A stretch of DNA of 64,000 nucleotides from AP-15 sp963832875 (GCA_963832875.1 CAWHWB010000015.1:62001-126000); one strand, 5' to 3'; positions 25,733-35,005 are shown, counted from the first letter of the stretch. The notes: a model not told the origin generated them from the letters alone. Translations and numbers: made by a program.

Positions 25733-26124
25733 TTGCCGATAATTGCGGACCAGAAATCCTGCTTGTGGTTGAACCACAATTCCGTCACAGTTCACGGTCA
25801 TGGGACGCCGGTGGATCTTTACCGCGCGGGAAATGCGTCGGGTCCGAAGATGGATCATGTCCGCCCAAACCGCGATATCGCCGTGATTCAGCGAAATGGG
25901 GTTGCCTGGTAAACCCTTCATACGGCGGGGTCTCGACGCGCGAGCGCATGCATTGGGCCTTCCAAGGGTGGTGGCGAATGCCGAAAGGTACAGCGTTTAG
26001 CGACCTGTTGACGGTTCGTAACGACCATGGCGATCACTGGGTCTGGGAACCCGCACGAAATATGGAACTTGCCGAATACGTACGCCTATTGGCGGTCCTC
26101 AACGCGGAATTTGCGCCTGCATAG
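25733..26124 (+). pseudogene. Tse2-like ADP-ribosyltransferase toxin, split by one frameshift
   Basis: TTG at 25733 has GGAGG five bases upstream and opens a 59-codon frame with VDLYRAGNASGPKMDHVRPN and DIAVIQRNGVAW. It meets a TAA at 25910. Stepping back one base at 25909 continues the protein as VNPSYGGVSTRERMHWAFQG, then WWRMPKGTAFSDLLTVRNDH, HWVWEPARNM and LLAVLNAEFAPA, with a stop at 26124. Joined, this gives about 130 residues that, from memory of the family, resemble small ADP-ribosyltransferase toxins of the Tse2 type (LYR near the N-terminus, GG-x-S-T, RNDHxxHW-x-x-EPA at the end). The next gene looks like its antitoxin. A single base loss, or a sequencing error, would explain the break; no slippery sequence suggests programmed shifting. 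Confidence 0.55.
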
Positions 26125-26160
26125 AGCGTTCGAATGGAAGGAGCGGGAGGCGGAGACATA

Positions 26161-26439
26161 GTGACGCTTTCTATGAAAGCTCGGTTTTTTATCGACGCGG
26201 CGTTAGCGAATCCGAGAACCACTTGGCTTCGCAACGAAGCTGCGTCGCTTGGCCCAGATCCTTGGTCGCGAGCGTTGACACCCCATGCGGCGAGGGTCGC
26301 TATTGATGCGCTAAGCGAGACCGAGAAAACCATCCGAGATCGCCTCGGCGATCCCACGCTTGATATGGACGAAAAGGCAGACCTCATCAACGATCTCGGA
26401 TTTGTTGTGCGGTGCAATCGGACCTCCAGCGAGACCTGA
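26161..26439 (+). CDS. Candidate antitoxin / immunity protein
   Basis: A 92-residue acidic, helical protein starting at GTG 26161, with GGAG five bases upstream; an ATG at 26134 is an alternative. It contains MKARFFIDAALANPRTTWLR, LTPHAARVAIDALSETE and DEKADLINDLGFVV. It begins 36 bases after the toxin-like gene in the same direction, the order and spacing of a toxin-antitoxin pair. At the end the frame gives RCNRTSSET, while one base over it reads AVQSDLQRDLKGP and a stop, which looks a better continuation, so the 3' end may also carry an indel. I do not recognise it as a named family. Confidence 0.55.
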   Translation: MTLSMKARFFIDAALANPRTTWLRNEAASLGPDPWSRALTPHAARVAIDALSETEKTIRDRLGDPTLDMDEKADLINDLGFVVRCNRTSSET

Positions 26440-26591
26440 AGGGGCCATAACCCGGGTCGGTCGACAGCTCCAGCCGCGGTCGGCTGCGTAGCTATGATGA
26501 GATGCGCTCGTCGCACCCGGCGGATGGATAGCCCAAAGCTGAAGATCGGTCGGTTACGTCCGGCGGCGGGGCCTGTATAGGCGAGACCCTT

Positions 26592-27377
26592 TCAGAGGCA
26601 GCCGCGCAGCACCCCGGAGCGTGCGGTCGCGGCGCTCATCATCAAGCCGAGGTCGTTGCCCCCGAGCACCAGCCGCACCCCCATGCTGATATAGCGGCGC
26701 AGCAGGGTTTCCTCGTAGACGCCGCCGATGCCGGCGAATTTACCGTGCGCATGGCAGGCCTCGACCACGCTGCGGTAGGCGCCGACGATGCGCTCGTCGG
26801 AGAACTGGCCGGGAATGCCGAGCTCGATCGACAAATCGCTGGTGCCGATCAACAGCGCGTCGATGCCGGGCACGGCGGCGATCGCCGCAGCGTTCTCGAT
26901 CGCCTTTGGGGTTTCGAGCATGACGACGACCAGGGTCGCGGCGTCGATCGCGGCGGTCGCGGCAGCGGTCGAGATCGGGGCATAGCCGAAATGCGGCAGT
27001 CCGCCGGCGATCGAGCGGTGGCCGCGCGGCGGGTAGCGCAGTCGGTCGGCGATCTCGCGCGCCTCAGCGACGGTATCGACATGCGGCATCACGATGCCGA
27101 GCCCGCCGCCGTCCAGAATCCGGGTAGCGAGCCAGTGCTGCCCGGCCGGCACCCGCGCGATTGGCGCGATGCCGGCGCCCAAAGCGGCCACCGAGATCTG
27201 GACCGCGGTGTCGAGGTCCATCGAATTGTGCTCGAGGTCGAGGAACAGCCAGTCATAGCCGCAGGCCTTCATGATCGCGGCGATGTCGACCGTGCGGCTT
27301 TGGCGAAGGCCGACGCCGAGCGCCAGCTCTCCGGCCTCGAGGCGGTCGCGGGCGGAGTTGCGAAGGGTCGGTTCCAT
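26592..27377 (-). CDS. HpcH/HpaI aldolase family protein
   Basis: A 261-residue class II pyruvate-type aldolase. Family blocks are YDWLFLDLEHNSMDLDTAVQ, ARVPAGQHWLATRILDGGGL, GIVMPHVDTVAEAREIADRL RYPPRGHRS, VVVMLETPKAIENAAAIAAV PGIDALLIGTSDLSIELGIP and the final GGNDLGLMM. The glutamate in MLET and the aspartate in TSDL are the expected metal ligands. Members cleave or form 2-keto-4-hydroxy acids such as 2,4-dihydroxyhept-2-ene-1,7-dioate. The natural substrate here is unknown. It is divergent from the oxidoreductase gene. Confidence 0.9.
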   Translation of the reverse strand: MEPTLRNSARDRLEAGELALGVGLRQSRTVDIAAIMKACGYDWLFLDLEHNSMDLDTAVQISVAALGAGIAPIARVPAGQHWLATRILDGGGLGIVMPHVDTVAEAREIADRLRYPPRGHRSIAGGLPHFGYAPISTAAATAAIDAATLVVVMLETPKAIENAAAIAAVPGIDALLIGTSDLSIELGIPGQFSDERIVGAYRSVVEACHAHGKFAGIGGVYEETLLRRYISMGVRLVLGGNDLGLMMSAATARSGVLRGCL

Positions 27378-27508
27378 CGGCGTCTCCTCTGCCGTTTGTC
27401 CGGAGCCCGATATTAACCGGCGGGCCGGCGGGCGTCATCCGCTCCAACCCGCTTCGGTTCGTCGCGGCGATGCGGTAGTTGTTGGGTTGAGGGCAGGAGG
27501 GGCAAGCA

Positions 27509-28531
27509 ATGGAAAATCAGAACCGCCAGGTGCTGCTGAAGCAGCGGCCGCACGGCATGCCGACGACCGCCGATTTCGCGATCGTCGATGCGCCCATGCC
27601 CGACCTCGGCGAGGGCGAGGTGCTGGTGCGCGGGATCTATCTGTCCCTCGATCCTTATATGCGTGGCCGGATCAGTGCCGCGCGCTCTTATGCCAAGCCG
27701 GTCGAGGTCGGTGCCGTCATGGAAGGACGGGTCGTGGGCCAGGTCGCGTACTCGCGCGATCCCGCCTTCCGCGAGGGCGATTTTGTATTCGGCGGCAATG
27801 GCTGGCAGCTCTACAGCGCGGTTCCCGGCAGGAGCCTCCTAAACCTCGACCCCGTGGAGGCGCCGCTGTCGACCGCCCTCGGCGTTCTCGGCATGCCGGG
27901 GCTGACCGCCTATGTCGGCTTGAGCGAGATCGGCCGGCCGCAGCCGGGCGAGACCGTGGTCGTCTCAGCCGCCTCGGGGGCGGTCGGGGCGGTCGTCGGC
28001 CAGCTCGCCAGGCGCGCCGGGGCGCGTACCGTGGGCATCGCCGGCGGCGCCGACAAATGCCGCTTTGTCGAGAGCGAGCTGGGCTTTGATGCAGCGATCG
28101 ATCATCGCGCCGGCGATCTCGGCGCGGCGCTCGACCAGGCCTGCCCGAACGGGATCGACGTCTATTGGGAGAATGTCGGCGGCGCAGTCCAGCGGGCGGT
28201 GTTTCCCCGCCTCAACGATTTCGCCCGGATGGTAATGTGCGGCATGGTATCAGAATACAATGATCTCGAGCCGCGCCCCGGCCCCAATCTGATGGCGGCG
28301 GTGCGCAAGCGGCTCAAGATCCAGGGATTCATTGTCGGCGATCAGTGGCAGCGCTGGGCCGAGTACCGGGCGATGGCCGCCCCGCTGGTGCGCAGCGGCG
28401 AACTCAGGTACCGCGAAGATATCGTCGACGGCCTCGATCGCGCGCCCGAAGCCTTTATCGGCCTGCTGCAAGGCCGCAATTTTGGCAAGCTGCTGATCCG
28501 GCTCGCCGAAGATCCGACTCGAGGTGGCTGA
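27509..28531 (+). CDS. NADP-dependent MDR oxidoreductase (CurA / leukotriene B4 dehydrogenase-like)
   Basis: A 340-residue zinc-independent medium-chain reductase that reduces conjugated C=C bonds of enones. Recognised by YLSLDPYMRGRI, the GVLGMPGLTAYVGL block, the nucleotide-binding VVSAASGAVGAVVGQLARRA GA, IDVYWENVGG and the late YREDIVDGLDRAPEAFIGLL QGRNFGKLL. The ribosome site GGAGGGG precedes the ATG. It is followed after 47 bases by a molybdenum hydroxylase subunit gene, perhaps in one operon. Confidence 0.92.
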   Translation: MENQNRQVLLKQRPHGMPTTADFAIVDAPMPDLGEGEVLVRGIYLSLDPYMRGRISAARSYAKPVEVGAVMEGRVVGQVAYSRDPAFREGDFVFGGNGWQLYSAVPGRSLLNLDPVEAPLSTALGVLGMPGLTAYVGLSEIGRPQPGETVVVSAASGAVGAVVGQLARRAGARTVGIAGGADKCRFVESELGFDAAIDHRAGDLGAALDQACPNGIDVYWENVGGAVQRAVFPRLNDFARMVMCGMVSEYNDLEPRPGPNLMAAVRKRLKIQGFIVGDQWQRWAEYRAMAAPLVRSGELRYREDIVDGLDRAPEAFIGLLQGRNFGKLLIRLAEDPTRGG

Positions 28532-28578
28532 ATGTCCTGCAGCAGAGATCGTCCTATTCCGCGTGGGAGGCGGCGTTC

Positions 28579-30918
28579 ATGAGCGTGCAGGCGATCGGCG
28601 ATCCGGTGCGGCGCGAGGAGGATCTGCGGCTGCTGCGCGGCAGAGGCCGCTATGTCGACGATGCCGGCCAGGCGAGCGACGCGCGCGGCTATGTGCTGCG
28701 CTCGCTGCACGCCCATGCGCGGATCGCGGGGGTCGATGCCGGGCAGGCGTTGGCCGCACCCGGCGTGCTCGCGGTGCTGACCGGCGAGGATCTCCGCCGC
28801 CGCGGCCTCGGCACTCTGATGCCCGGCGTTCCCCGCCAGCGCCGCGACGGCAGCCCGGCTTTCGTCTGCCCGCAGCCGCTCTTGGCTCAGGGGCAGGTGC
28901 GCTATGTCGGCGACCCGGTTGCGTTCGTCGTCGCAGACAGCCTGAACCAGGCGAAGGATGCGGCCGAACTGATCGAAATCGCCTACGAGCCGTTGCCAGC
29001 CGTGGTCACCGCCGCGGCCGCGCTCGCCCCTGGCGCTCCGGCGGTATGGGACGAGAACCCGGGCAACGAGGCCTTTTTTCATGAGGTCGGCGACAAGGCG
29101 GCGGTTGACGCCGCGCTCACCCGCGCCGACCGGATCGTGCGCCACGAAATCCATATCAACCGGGTCACCGCGAACTCGATGGAGCCGCGCGGCTGCATTG
29201 CCGAATACGACCGATCTCTCGACCGCTATACGATCCGCTGCACGATCCAGTCGGTGCACGCCACCCGCGCGGCCCTCGCCGACCGCATCTTCAAATTGCC
29301 GCAGCACCAGTTCCGGGTGGTGTGCGACACGATGGGCGGCGGGTTCGGCATGAAGGGCGGCTGTTATCCCGAATACGCGCTGTCATTGTGGGCCGCCGAA
29401 ATGACCGGCCGTAGGGTGCGCTGGATCGCCGAGCGCAGCGAAGGGTTGGCGAGCGACGAGCAGGGCCGCGGCAGCGTCGTGGAGACCCAATTGGCCCTCG
29501 ACCGGGACGGAAAATTCCTGGCTTTGCGCGCGCAGTGGCAGGCGGCAATCGGCGCCTATTTTTCGACCGATCGGCCGACGATCCCGTTAACGATCGGGCT
29601 TGGCTGCCTGGTCAACACCTACCGCATTCCGGCAGTGCATGCGCGGGTCGTCGCGGTGTTGACCAATACCATGACGACGGCACCCTATCGCGGCGGCAGC
29701 CGGCCGGAACCGATCTACGTTACCGAAGCGATCATCGACAAGGCAGCGCGCGAGCTCGGCATCGAGCCCTTGGATCTGCGCCGCCGCAACACGATCCCGG
29801 CGAGCGCGATGCCGTTCACCACGGTGCTACAGCAGACCTACGACGCCGGCGACTTCGGCAAAAATTTGGACGATTGTTTGACGCTCGCTGACTACGTTGC
29901 GGCGCCAGCGCGGCGCGAGGCCGCGAGAAAGCGCGGCAAGCTGTTGGGGGTCGGGATTGCCACCGCGGTCGCCGCCACCGGCGGGCGCGATTACGAGCAT
30001 GCCGAAATCCGCTTCGACCCGGCGGGCGGGATCGTACTGATAACCGGCAGCATGGATCACGGCCAGGGCCACGGGACCACATTCAAGCAGATCCTGTCGG
30101 AACGGCTCGGCGTCGACGCCGACCTGATCCGCTACCGCTATGGCGACAGCGACCTGGTGACGATGGGGATCGGCACCTTCGGCTCGCGCTCGGCGCAGCT
30201 CGCCGGCTCGGCGATCGTCGTCGCCGCCGACCGGCTGATCGAGAAGGGGCGTAAGATCGCCGGGCAGATCATGGAAGCAGCGGTTGACGACGTTGTTTTC
30301 CAGGGCGGCCAATTCGCCATCGCCGGCACCGATCGTTCGGTGACCCTCGCCGAGGTCGCGCGACGATCCTTCGATTCGAACTACCTGCCGAACGACATCG
30401 AAGCGGGCTTTTCCGAGCGGGCCAATTACGGCCCCGCGGGCTCGGCGACCTTTCCCAGCGGAGCGCACATCTGCGAGGTTGAGATCGACACAGCAACCGG
30501 TGCCGTTGAACTCGTCCGCTACACCGCGGTCGACGACGTCGGGCGGGTGCTCAATCCATTGCTGTGTGAGGGCCAGATCCACGGCGGCGTCGTTCAGGGC
30601 GTCGGCCAGGCGCTGATGGAAAGCGTGGTGTACGACCCGGCGAGCGGACAGCTCTTGACCGGCTCGTTCCAGGATTACGCGATGCCGCGCGCCGACGATC
30701 TGTGCGACCTCCGCCTCGCCAGCAATCCGACCCTGACGGCGAAGAACCCGCTCGGCGTCAAGGGCGTGGGCGAGGCCGGCACATTGGGCGCGATCCCGGC
30801 GGCGATCAACGCGGTCAACGACGCGCTCTCACAGATCGGTGCCGCCGCGATTGAGCCGCCGGCAACCGCGGAACGGCTGTGGCGCGCGATCCGCGCCGCG
30901 CAGGCCGCCAACGGCTGA
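28579..30918 (+). CDS. Molybdenum hydroxylase large subunit (xanthine dehydrogenase family)
   Basis: A 779-residue molybdopterin-binding subunit of the xanthine oxidase family. Start MSVQAIGDPVRREEDLRLLR follows GGGAGG. Key blocks are GGGFGMKGG (MPT cytosine dinucleotide site), APYRGGSRPEPIYVTE, SMDHGQGHGTTFKQIL, the late KGVGEAGTLGAIPA with the catalytic glutamate, and DDVGRVLNPLLCEGQIHGGV. The PYRGGSRPE loop is of the aldehyde/N-heterocycle hydroxylase type, not the cysteine-bearing CO dehydrogenase type. Neither the FAD nor the 2Fe-2S subunit is encoded next to it, although they usually are, so partners must lie elsewhere. Confidence 0.92.
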   Translation: MSVQAIGDPVRREEDLRLLRGRGRYVDDAGQASDARGYVLRSLHAHARIAGVDAGQALAAPGVLAVLTGEDLRRRGLGTLMPGVPRQRRDGSPAFVCPQPLLAQGQVRYVGDPVAFVVADSLNQAKDAAELIEIAYEPLPAVVTAAAALAPGAPAVWDENPGNEAFFHEVGDKAAVDAALTRADRIVRHEIHINRVTANSMEPRGCIAEYDRSLDRYTIRCTIQSVHATRAALADRIFKLPQHQFRVVCDTMGGGFGMKGGCYPEYALSLWAAEMTGRRVRWIAERSEGLASDEQGRGSVVETQLALDRDGKFLALRAQWQAAIGAYFSTDRPTIPLTIGLGCLVNTYRIPAVHARVVAVLTNTMTTAPYRGGSRPEPIYVTEAIIDKAARELGIEPLDLRRRNTIPASAMPFTTVLQQTYDAGDFGKNLDDCLTLADYVAAPARREAARKRGKLLGVGIATAVAATGGRDYEHAEIRFDPAGGIVLITGSMDHGQGHGTTFKQILSERLGVDADLIRYRYGDSDLVTMGIGTFGSRSAQLAGSAIVVAADRLIEKGRKIAGQIMEAAVDDVVFQGGQFAIAGTDRSVTLAEVARRSFDSNYLPNDIEAGFSERANYGPAGSATFPSGAHICEVEIDTATGAVELVRYTAVDDVGRVLNPLLCEGQIHGGVVQGVGQALMESVVYDPASGQLLTGSFQDYAMPRADDLCDLRLASNPTLTAKNPLGVKGVGEAGTLGAIPAAINAVNDALSQIGAAAIEPPATAERLWRAIRAAQAANG

Positions 30919-30945
30919 TCGGCGGTCCCGGCGAGAGGCGCGCAG

Positions 30946-33156
30946 ATGAGCGACAGCGATCCGACCATCCGGCGCGCCCGCCTGCCCTCGGTCAGCCGGT
31001 CCTTAGAGGTATTGGCGGCCTTTGTCGTGATCCTGATCGTGGCGGCGACGGTTCAACAGCTTCTAAGCAGCCGGGCGACGATCCTCGCCGATACCGAGTA
31101 TCAGCTGTCCCGCCTCGACATGGTGTTCGCCGAGCAAACGGGCCGCGCCGTGGAGAGCGTGGATTTCCTGCTGCGCAACGCGATCGAAACCTTGCAGACG
31201 CGACGCGCGGCGCCTCCGGTCGACAGCGACACCTACGATGAGTGGCTGTCGCATCGCATCGTCGGCGTGCATCAGCTCAACGAGATCGTGATCGCCGATC
31301 GAGACGGCCGCGTCCTCTATTCGTCGCGTCCCGGGCCGGCGCGCGAGCTGCCGCCCGAGGTGCGCGCGCTGGTCGCCGAGGCCGGCCGCGCGCCCGCCGC
31401 CGGGCTGTTGTTCAGCGACCCGATTCGCCGGCCGAACGGGCGATGGACGGCGCTGATGCTGCGGCCGATCAAATCCGCCGACGGCGCGTTCGAGGGCGCC
31501 GCGATCGCCTATCTCAACCTCGCTTATTTTGAGGATTTCTACCGCGCGGTCGAGCTCAACGCCGGCGGCGCCATCTTGCTGCACCTGCGCGACGGGACCG
31601 TGCTCGCGCGCTATCCCCACACCGATGCGATCATCGGCCAGAGCTATGCCGATCTGCCGCCGTTCAAGCAGATCCTGGCGCACGCCATGGCCGGCACGGT
31701 GATTATGGACAGCCCGATCGACGGCAGCCGCCGAGTGCTCGCGATCCGGGCGCTCAAAGCGTTTCCGCTGGCAGTCAACGTTTCGGTCGCAGAAAAACGG
31801 GTGCTCGCCGGGTGGCGGCGGCAGACCGTGACATTCTCGCTGGTGGCGGCCGTCGCCTCGCTGGCGATTGTCGGCTTGCTGCTGCTGCTGGCCCAGCGCT
31901 CGCGCCAGGTCGAAAGACTGCTCGGCGAATACCGCGCCGCCAAGGACAGCGCCGAAGAGGCGCACCGGCAACTAATCGAACAGATGGCCGAGCGCGAGCG
32001 GGCGGAGGCGGCGCTGCGCCAAGCCCAGCGGATCGAAGCCATCGGCCAGCTGACCGGCGGCGTGGCCCACGACTTCAACAACCTGCTGACGGTGTTGATC
32101 GGCAACATCGACCTGATCGCCAGAGGGGCGTCGCTCGACCGGGCAATGGCCCAGCGCCTCTCGGCGATGCGCGCCGCCGCCGAGCGTGGGGCGATGCTGA
32201 CCGGACACCTGTTGGCCTTTGCCCGGCGTCAGCCGCTGTCGCCGCGGGCGGTCGATGTGAACGCGTCGGTCAGCGGCATGCTCGGCTTGCTGCAGAGCGC
32301 CCTCGGCCCGCGGGTGCAGATCAAGACCGGCCTGGAACCCGGTCTGAGGCCGGCCATGGTCGATCCGACACAGTTCGAGCTGGTAATCCTGAACCTGGTC
32401 ATCAACGCCCGCGATGCGATGCCAAAGGGCGGCGTCGTCACCGTGGAAACCGCCGAGTCTCGCCGCGGGCCGCCGCTGCGCAGCGAAGAGCCGGCGGAAG
32501 GCGATTACGTGGCGGTGAGCGTGCGCGATGTCGGCGTCGGCATGACGCCGGAGGTCCAGGCCCGGGCATTCGAGCCGTTTTTTACGACCAAGGGGCCGGG
32601 CGCCGGTTCCGGGCTCGGGCTTTCGCAGGTGTTCGGCACGGCTCGTCAGTCGGGTGGCGACGTGAGGATCGACAGCGCACCCGACCAGGGCACTACGGTC
32701 ACGGTCTATTTCCCGCGCGCCCCGGCCGGAGTGATGCCTGGCGCGCCGCCAATCGACGAGATCGACGAACCGAGGACGAGCGAGGCGATTATCCTTCTCG
32801 TAGATGACGACCAAGCGGTGCGCAGCACGACTGCCGGCGTGTTGCAGGATCTCGGCTATTCGGTGGTGCAGGCGGGGGACGGCGAAACCGCGCTCGAATT
32901 GCTCGGCCAGAGCGGTATGATTGACGTACTGCTGACTGACGTGGTGATGGGCGGCATGAGTGGGCCGGAACTCGCCCGGCAGGCCAAGAGATCGCAGCCG
33001 CTGCTGCCGATCATCTTTCTCTCCGGCTATGCCGATCCGGTCGGCATTGCCGGTGACCGGCGCCTGTACCGGCTGATCAAAAAGCCGTTCAGCCCCGGGG
33101 ATCTGCGCCGGCACATCGAGGCAGTCTTGGCCGAGGCGCGCGCCGCAGCTGCCTGA
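30946..33156 (+). CDS. Hybrid sensor histidine kinase / response regulator
   Basis: A 736-residue membrane sensor. TM1 is at about 19-40, a periplasmic PDC-like sensor domain at 45-290, TM2 at 295-316, then a coiled coil and a HisKA domain with phospho-acceptor His375 (GGVAHDFNN). The HATPase domain has LVINARDAMP, DVGVGM, FEPFFTTK and GSGLGLSQVFG. A C-terminal receiver domain has DDD, the acceptor aspartate in LLTDVVMGGMSG and IKKPF. The AHDFNN kinase with an attached receiver is a widespread alphaproteobacterial design. It starts 27 bases after the hydroxylase gene and may belong to the same transcript. The signal is unknown. Confidence 0.93.
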   Translation: MSDSDPTIRRARLPSVSRSLEVLAAFVVILIVAATVQQLLSSRATILADTEYQLSRLDMVFAEQTGRAVESVDFLLRNAIETLQTRRAAPPVDSDTYDEWLSHRIVGVHQLNEIVIADRDGRVLYSSRPGPARELPPEVRALVAEAGRAPAAGLLFSDPIRRPNGRWTALMLRPIKSADGAFEGAAIAYLNLAYFEDFYRAVELNAGGAILLHLRDGTVLARYPHTDAIIGQSYADLPPFKQILAHAMAGTVIMDSPIDGSRRVLAIRALKAFPLAVNVSVAEKRVLAGWRRQTVTFSLVAAVASLAIVGLLLLLAQRSRQVERLLGEYRAAKDSAEEAHRQLIEQMAERERAEAALRQAQRIEAIGQLTGGVAHDFNNLLTVLIGNIDLIARGASLDRAMAQRLSAMRAAAERGAMLTGHLLAFARRQPLSPRAVDVNASVSGMLGLLQSALGPRVQIKTGLEPGLRPAMVDPTQFELVILNLVINARDAMPKGGVVTVETAESRRGPPLRSEEPAEGDYVAVSVRDVGVGMTPEVQARAFEPFFTTKGPGAGSGLGLSQVFGTARQSGGDVRIDSAPDQGTTVTVYFPRAPAGVMPGAPPIDEIDEPRTSEAIILLVDDDQAVRSTTAGVLQDLGYSVVQAGDGETALELLGQSGMIDVLLTDVVMGGMSGPELARQAKRSQPLLPIIFLSGYADPVGIAGDRRLYRLIKKPFSPGDLRRHIEAVLAEARAAAA

Positions 33157-33278
33157 GCGCCGCCTCACTATTCGATCGATTGCGGACACTCCGTTACTCG
33201 GCCTCCGCCGATGGCCGCGCTTGTCTTTTGGCGGGCAATCGGTAACCGTTCCGATTTCGTTACCGCGGGAGGCTGAGC

Positions 33279-34085
33279 ATGGCCAAGATCAGGATGGGCG
33301 TCGTCGGCTGCGGCGGCCGGATGGGCAGGATGCTGGTCGCCGAGATCGCCGCGACCGAGGGCTGCACCGTCGCCGGCGGCAGCGAGGCACCGGGCAGCAG
33401 CTATGTCAACCAGGACATCGGCGAGCTGGCGGCGATCGGGCGCATCGGCATCCCGGTCGGGGAGGCGGTCGAAAAGTTGATCCGCGACAGCGACGTGGTG
33501 CTCGAATTTACCTCGCCCGGCGCCACCGCCGAGCATGCCGCACTGGCCGCCGGTCTCGGCAAGGCGATGGTGATCGGCACCACCGGCTTGTCGCCGCAGC
33601 AGGGCGACATGGTGCGCCAGGCGGCGCGTGACATCCCGATCGTCTGGGCGCCCAATATGAGCCTCGGGGTCAACGTGCTGCTGAGCGTCGTCGAAGAAGC
33701 AGCGCGCCGGCTCGGCCCCGACTGGGACATCGAGATCCTCGAAATGCACCATCGCGCCAAGGTCGACGCACCCTCGGGCACGGCGCTGGCGCTCGGCCGC
33801 GCCGCGGCGGCGGGCCGCGGGGTGGCGCTCGACGAGGTCGAGCAGCGCGCCCGCGACGGCATCACCGGCCCGCGCCAGATGGGCGACATCGGATTTGCGG
33901 CGCTGCGCGGCGGCGACGCGGTGGGCGACCACCACGTGATCTTCGCAGCGAGCGGCGAGCGCCTCGAATTCAGTCATCGCACGACCAACCGGGCGGTCTT
34001 CGCCAAGGGTGCGGTGCGCGCCGCGCGCTGGGTCGCCGGCCGGCAGCCGGGGCTCTATGGGCTGAAGGAAGTGCTGGGACTTTGA
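33279..34085 (+). CDS. dapB: 4-hydroxy-tetrahydrodipicolinate reductase
   Basis: A 268-residue enzyme of the lysine and diaminopimelate pathway. N-terminal nucleotide site GVVGCGGRMGRMLVAEIA, VLEFTSPGATAEHAALAA, GTTGLSPQQ, APNMSLGVNVLL and the signature ILEMHHRAKVDAPSGTALAL with catalytic histidine and lysine, then the C-terminal tetramerisation part with HHVIFAASGERLEFSHRTTN R. Length is normal. No other dap gene is adjacent. It is convergent with a DUF2244 gene 18 bases away. Confidence 0.96.
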   Translation: MAKIRMGVVGCGGRMGRMLVAEIAATEGCTVAGGSEAPGSSYVNQDIGELAAIGRIGIPVGEAVEKLIRDSDVVLEFTSPGATAEHAALAAGLGKAMVIGTTGLSPQQGDMVRQAARDIPIVWAPNMSLGVNVLLSVVEEAARRLGPDWDIEILEMHHRAKVDAPSGTALALGRAAAAGRGVALDEVEQRARDGITGPRQMGDIGFAALRGGDAVGDHHVIFAASGERLEFSHRTTNRAVFAKGAVRAARWVAGRQPGLYGLKEVLGL

Positions 34086-34103
34086 CCGTTCCCGGCCGGT
34101 GGT

Positions 34104-34646
34104 TTATTCCGACGCGGGTTCGGCCGCCGAACTTTGGCTGAGCGCGCTGCGCCAGTGCCTCAACGCTTCGCGGATCGTCGCCGCCAGCTCGCGGCGCGCC
34201 GGGGACCCCAGAAAATCGCCGATCGCCAGGCTGCGGCCATGCGAGCCGACGAACAAACGGTTCGACTCGTCAGGGCGCTCTTCGAGGATAACGCGCAGCC
34301 AGAACGGCTGAAACCGCCATACCCGCCGCTCGCCGCGGACACTGATCCGGTCAACCGTGAAGGCGTCTCCGGACAGCCGCAAAGTCTCGCTGCGGCGCGC
34401 GCTGCGGTAATTCAGGCGAAAGGCGACATAGACAAGCGCGACGTCGAGACCGAAAAAGCCGAAAACCGGCCAAGCACCGATCGCGACGAAGCCGATGCCG
34501 AAAGCGAGGCTGACCAGCCCAAGGAAAAGCATTAGCAGATGAAATCCGCGCGGTGGCAGGCTGCGGTGCGGCAGCAGCACGCGCTCGAACACAGGGCGGC
34601 CGACCGGCGTCGGGGGTTCGGCGTATCCGAGGCTCGCCTTCATCAT
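34104..34646 (-). CDS. DUF2244 membrane protein
   Basis: A 180-residue protein with the DUF2244 pattern. A short N-terminal part (LLPHRSLPPRGFHLL) leads into two adjacent membrane helices (MLFLGLVSLAFGIGFVAIGA, VFGFFGLDVALVYVAFRLNY) and then a basic cytoplasmic domain with RSARRSETLRLSGDAFTVDR, WLRVILEE and VGSHGRSLAIGDFLGSPARR ELA. The function is unknown in the family. The start is one of two adjacent methionines (34646 or 34643). A much longer in-frame extension to 34796 is not supported. Confidence 0.85.
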   Translation of the reverse strand: MMKASLGYAEPPTPVGRPVFERVLLPHRSLPPRGFHLLMLFLGLVSLAFGIGFVAIGAWPVFGFFGLDVALVYVAFRLNYRSARRSETLRLSGDAFTVDRISVRGERRVWRFQPFWLRVILEERPDESNRLFVGSHGRSLAIGDFLGSPARRELAATIREALRHWRSALSQSSAAEPASE

Positions 34647-35005
34647 GCCGCGAACACTAAGGCCGGCCGGGGGTTGCGTAAAGCGGTGGCGACTGTGCCT
34701 AGTGTCTCGTTCGAATTGTAACAGGCAGCGCGATACCAACATTCTGCCGCCGGCCAGAAGATACGAGTTGACGGCACTGACGAAGCAGGCAACCAATTGA
34801 TTGTGACCCTAAAAAGAAAATGCCAACATGGGACGGGGCTATGAGATTACCCGAGTGTCGAAACGGCTACGCGAGTTGGCAGCAGAGCTGAATTGCGAAC
34901 GAATTGAGCGGCTTGGCTGAGGAAATCGGGAGGCGATCGTCTGGACAGCGGCCCGCTGCGATTCTGTTCCGATGACCGATTTGCTCAATTGAGCAGATCA
35001 GGGCG
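34647..35005. other. AT-richer intergenic stretch
   Basis: No convincing gene. Base composition is clearly lower in GC than the flanks from about 34700 on. A 30-codon frame at 34828-34920 reads MGRGYEITRVSKRLRELAAE and more; it has no clear ribosome site and is not annotated as a gene. This marks the left edge of a small foreign-looking islet. Confidence 0.5.

Noticed and set aside
25890..25912. Programmed -1 frameshifting in the toxin-like gene
   Set aside because: No X-XXY-YYZ slippery heptamer or downstream stem was seen at the junction; a base loss is simpler.
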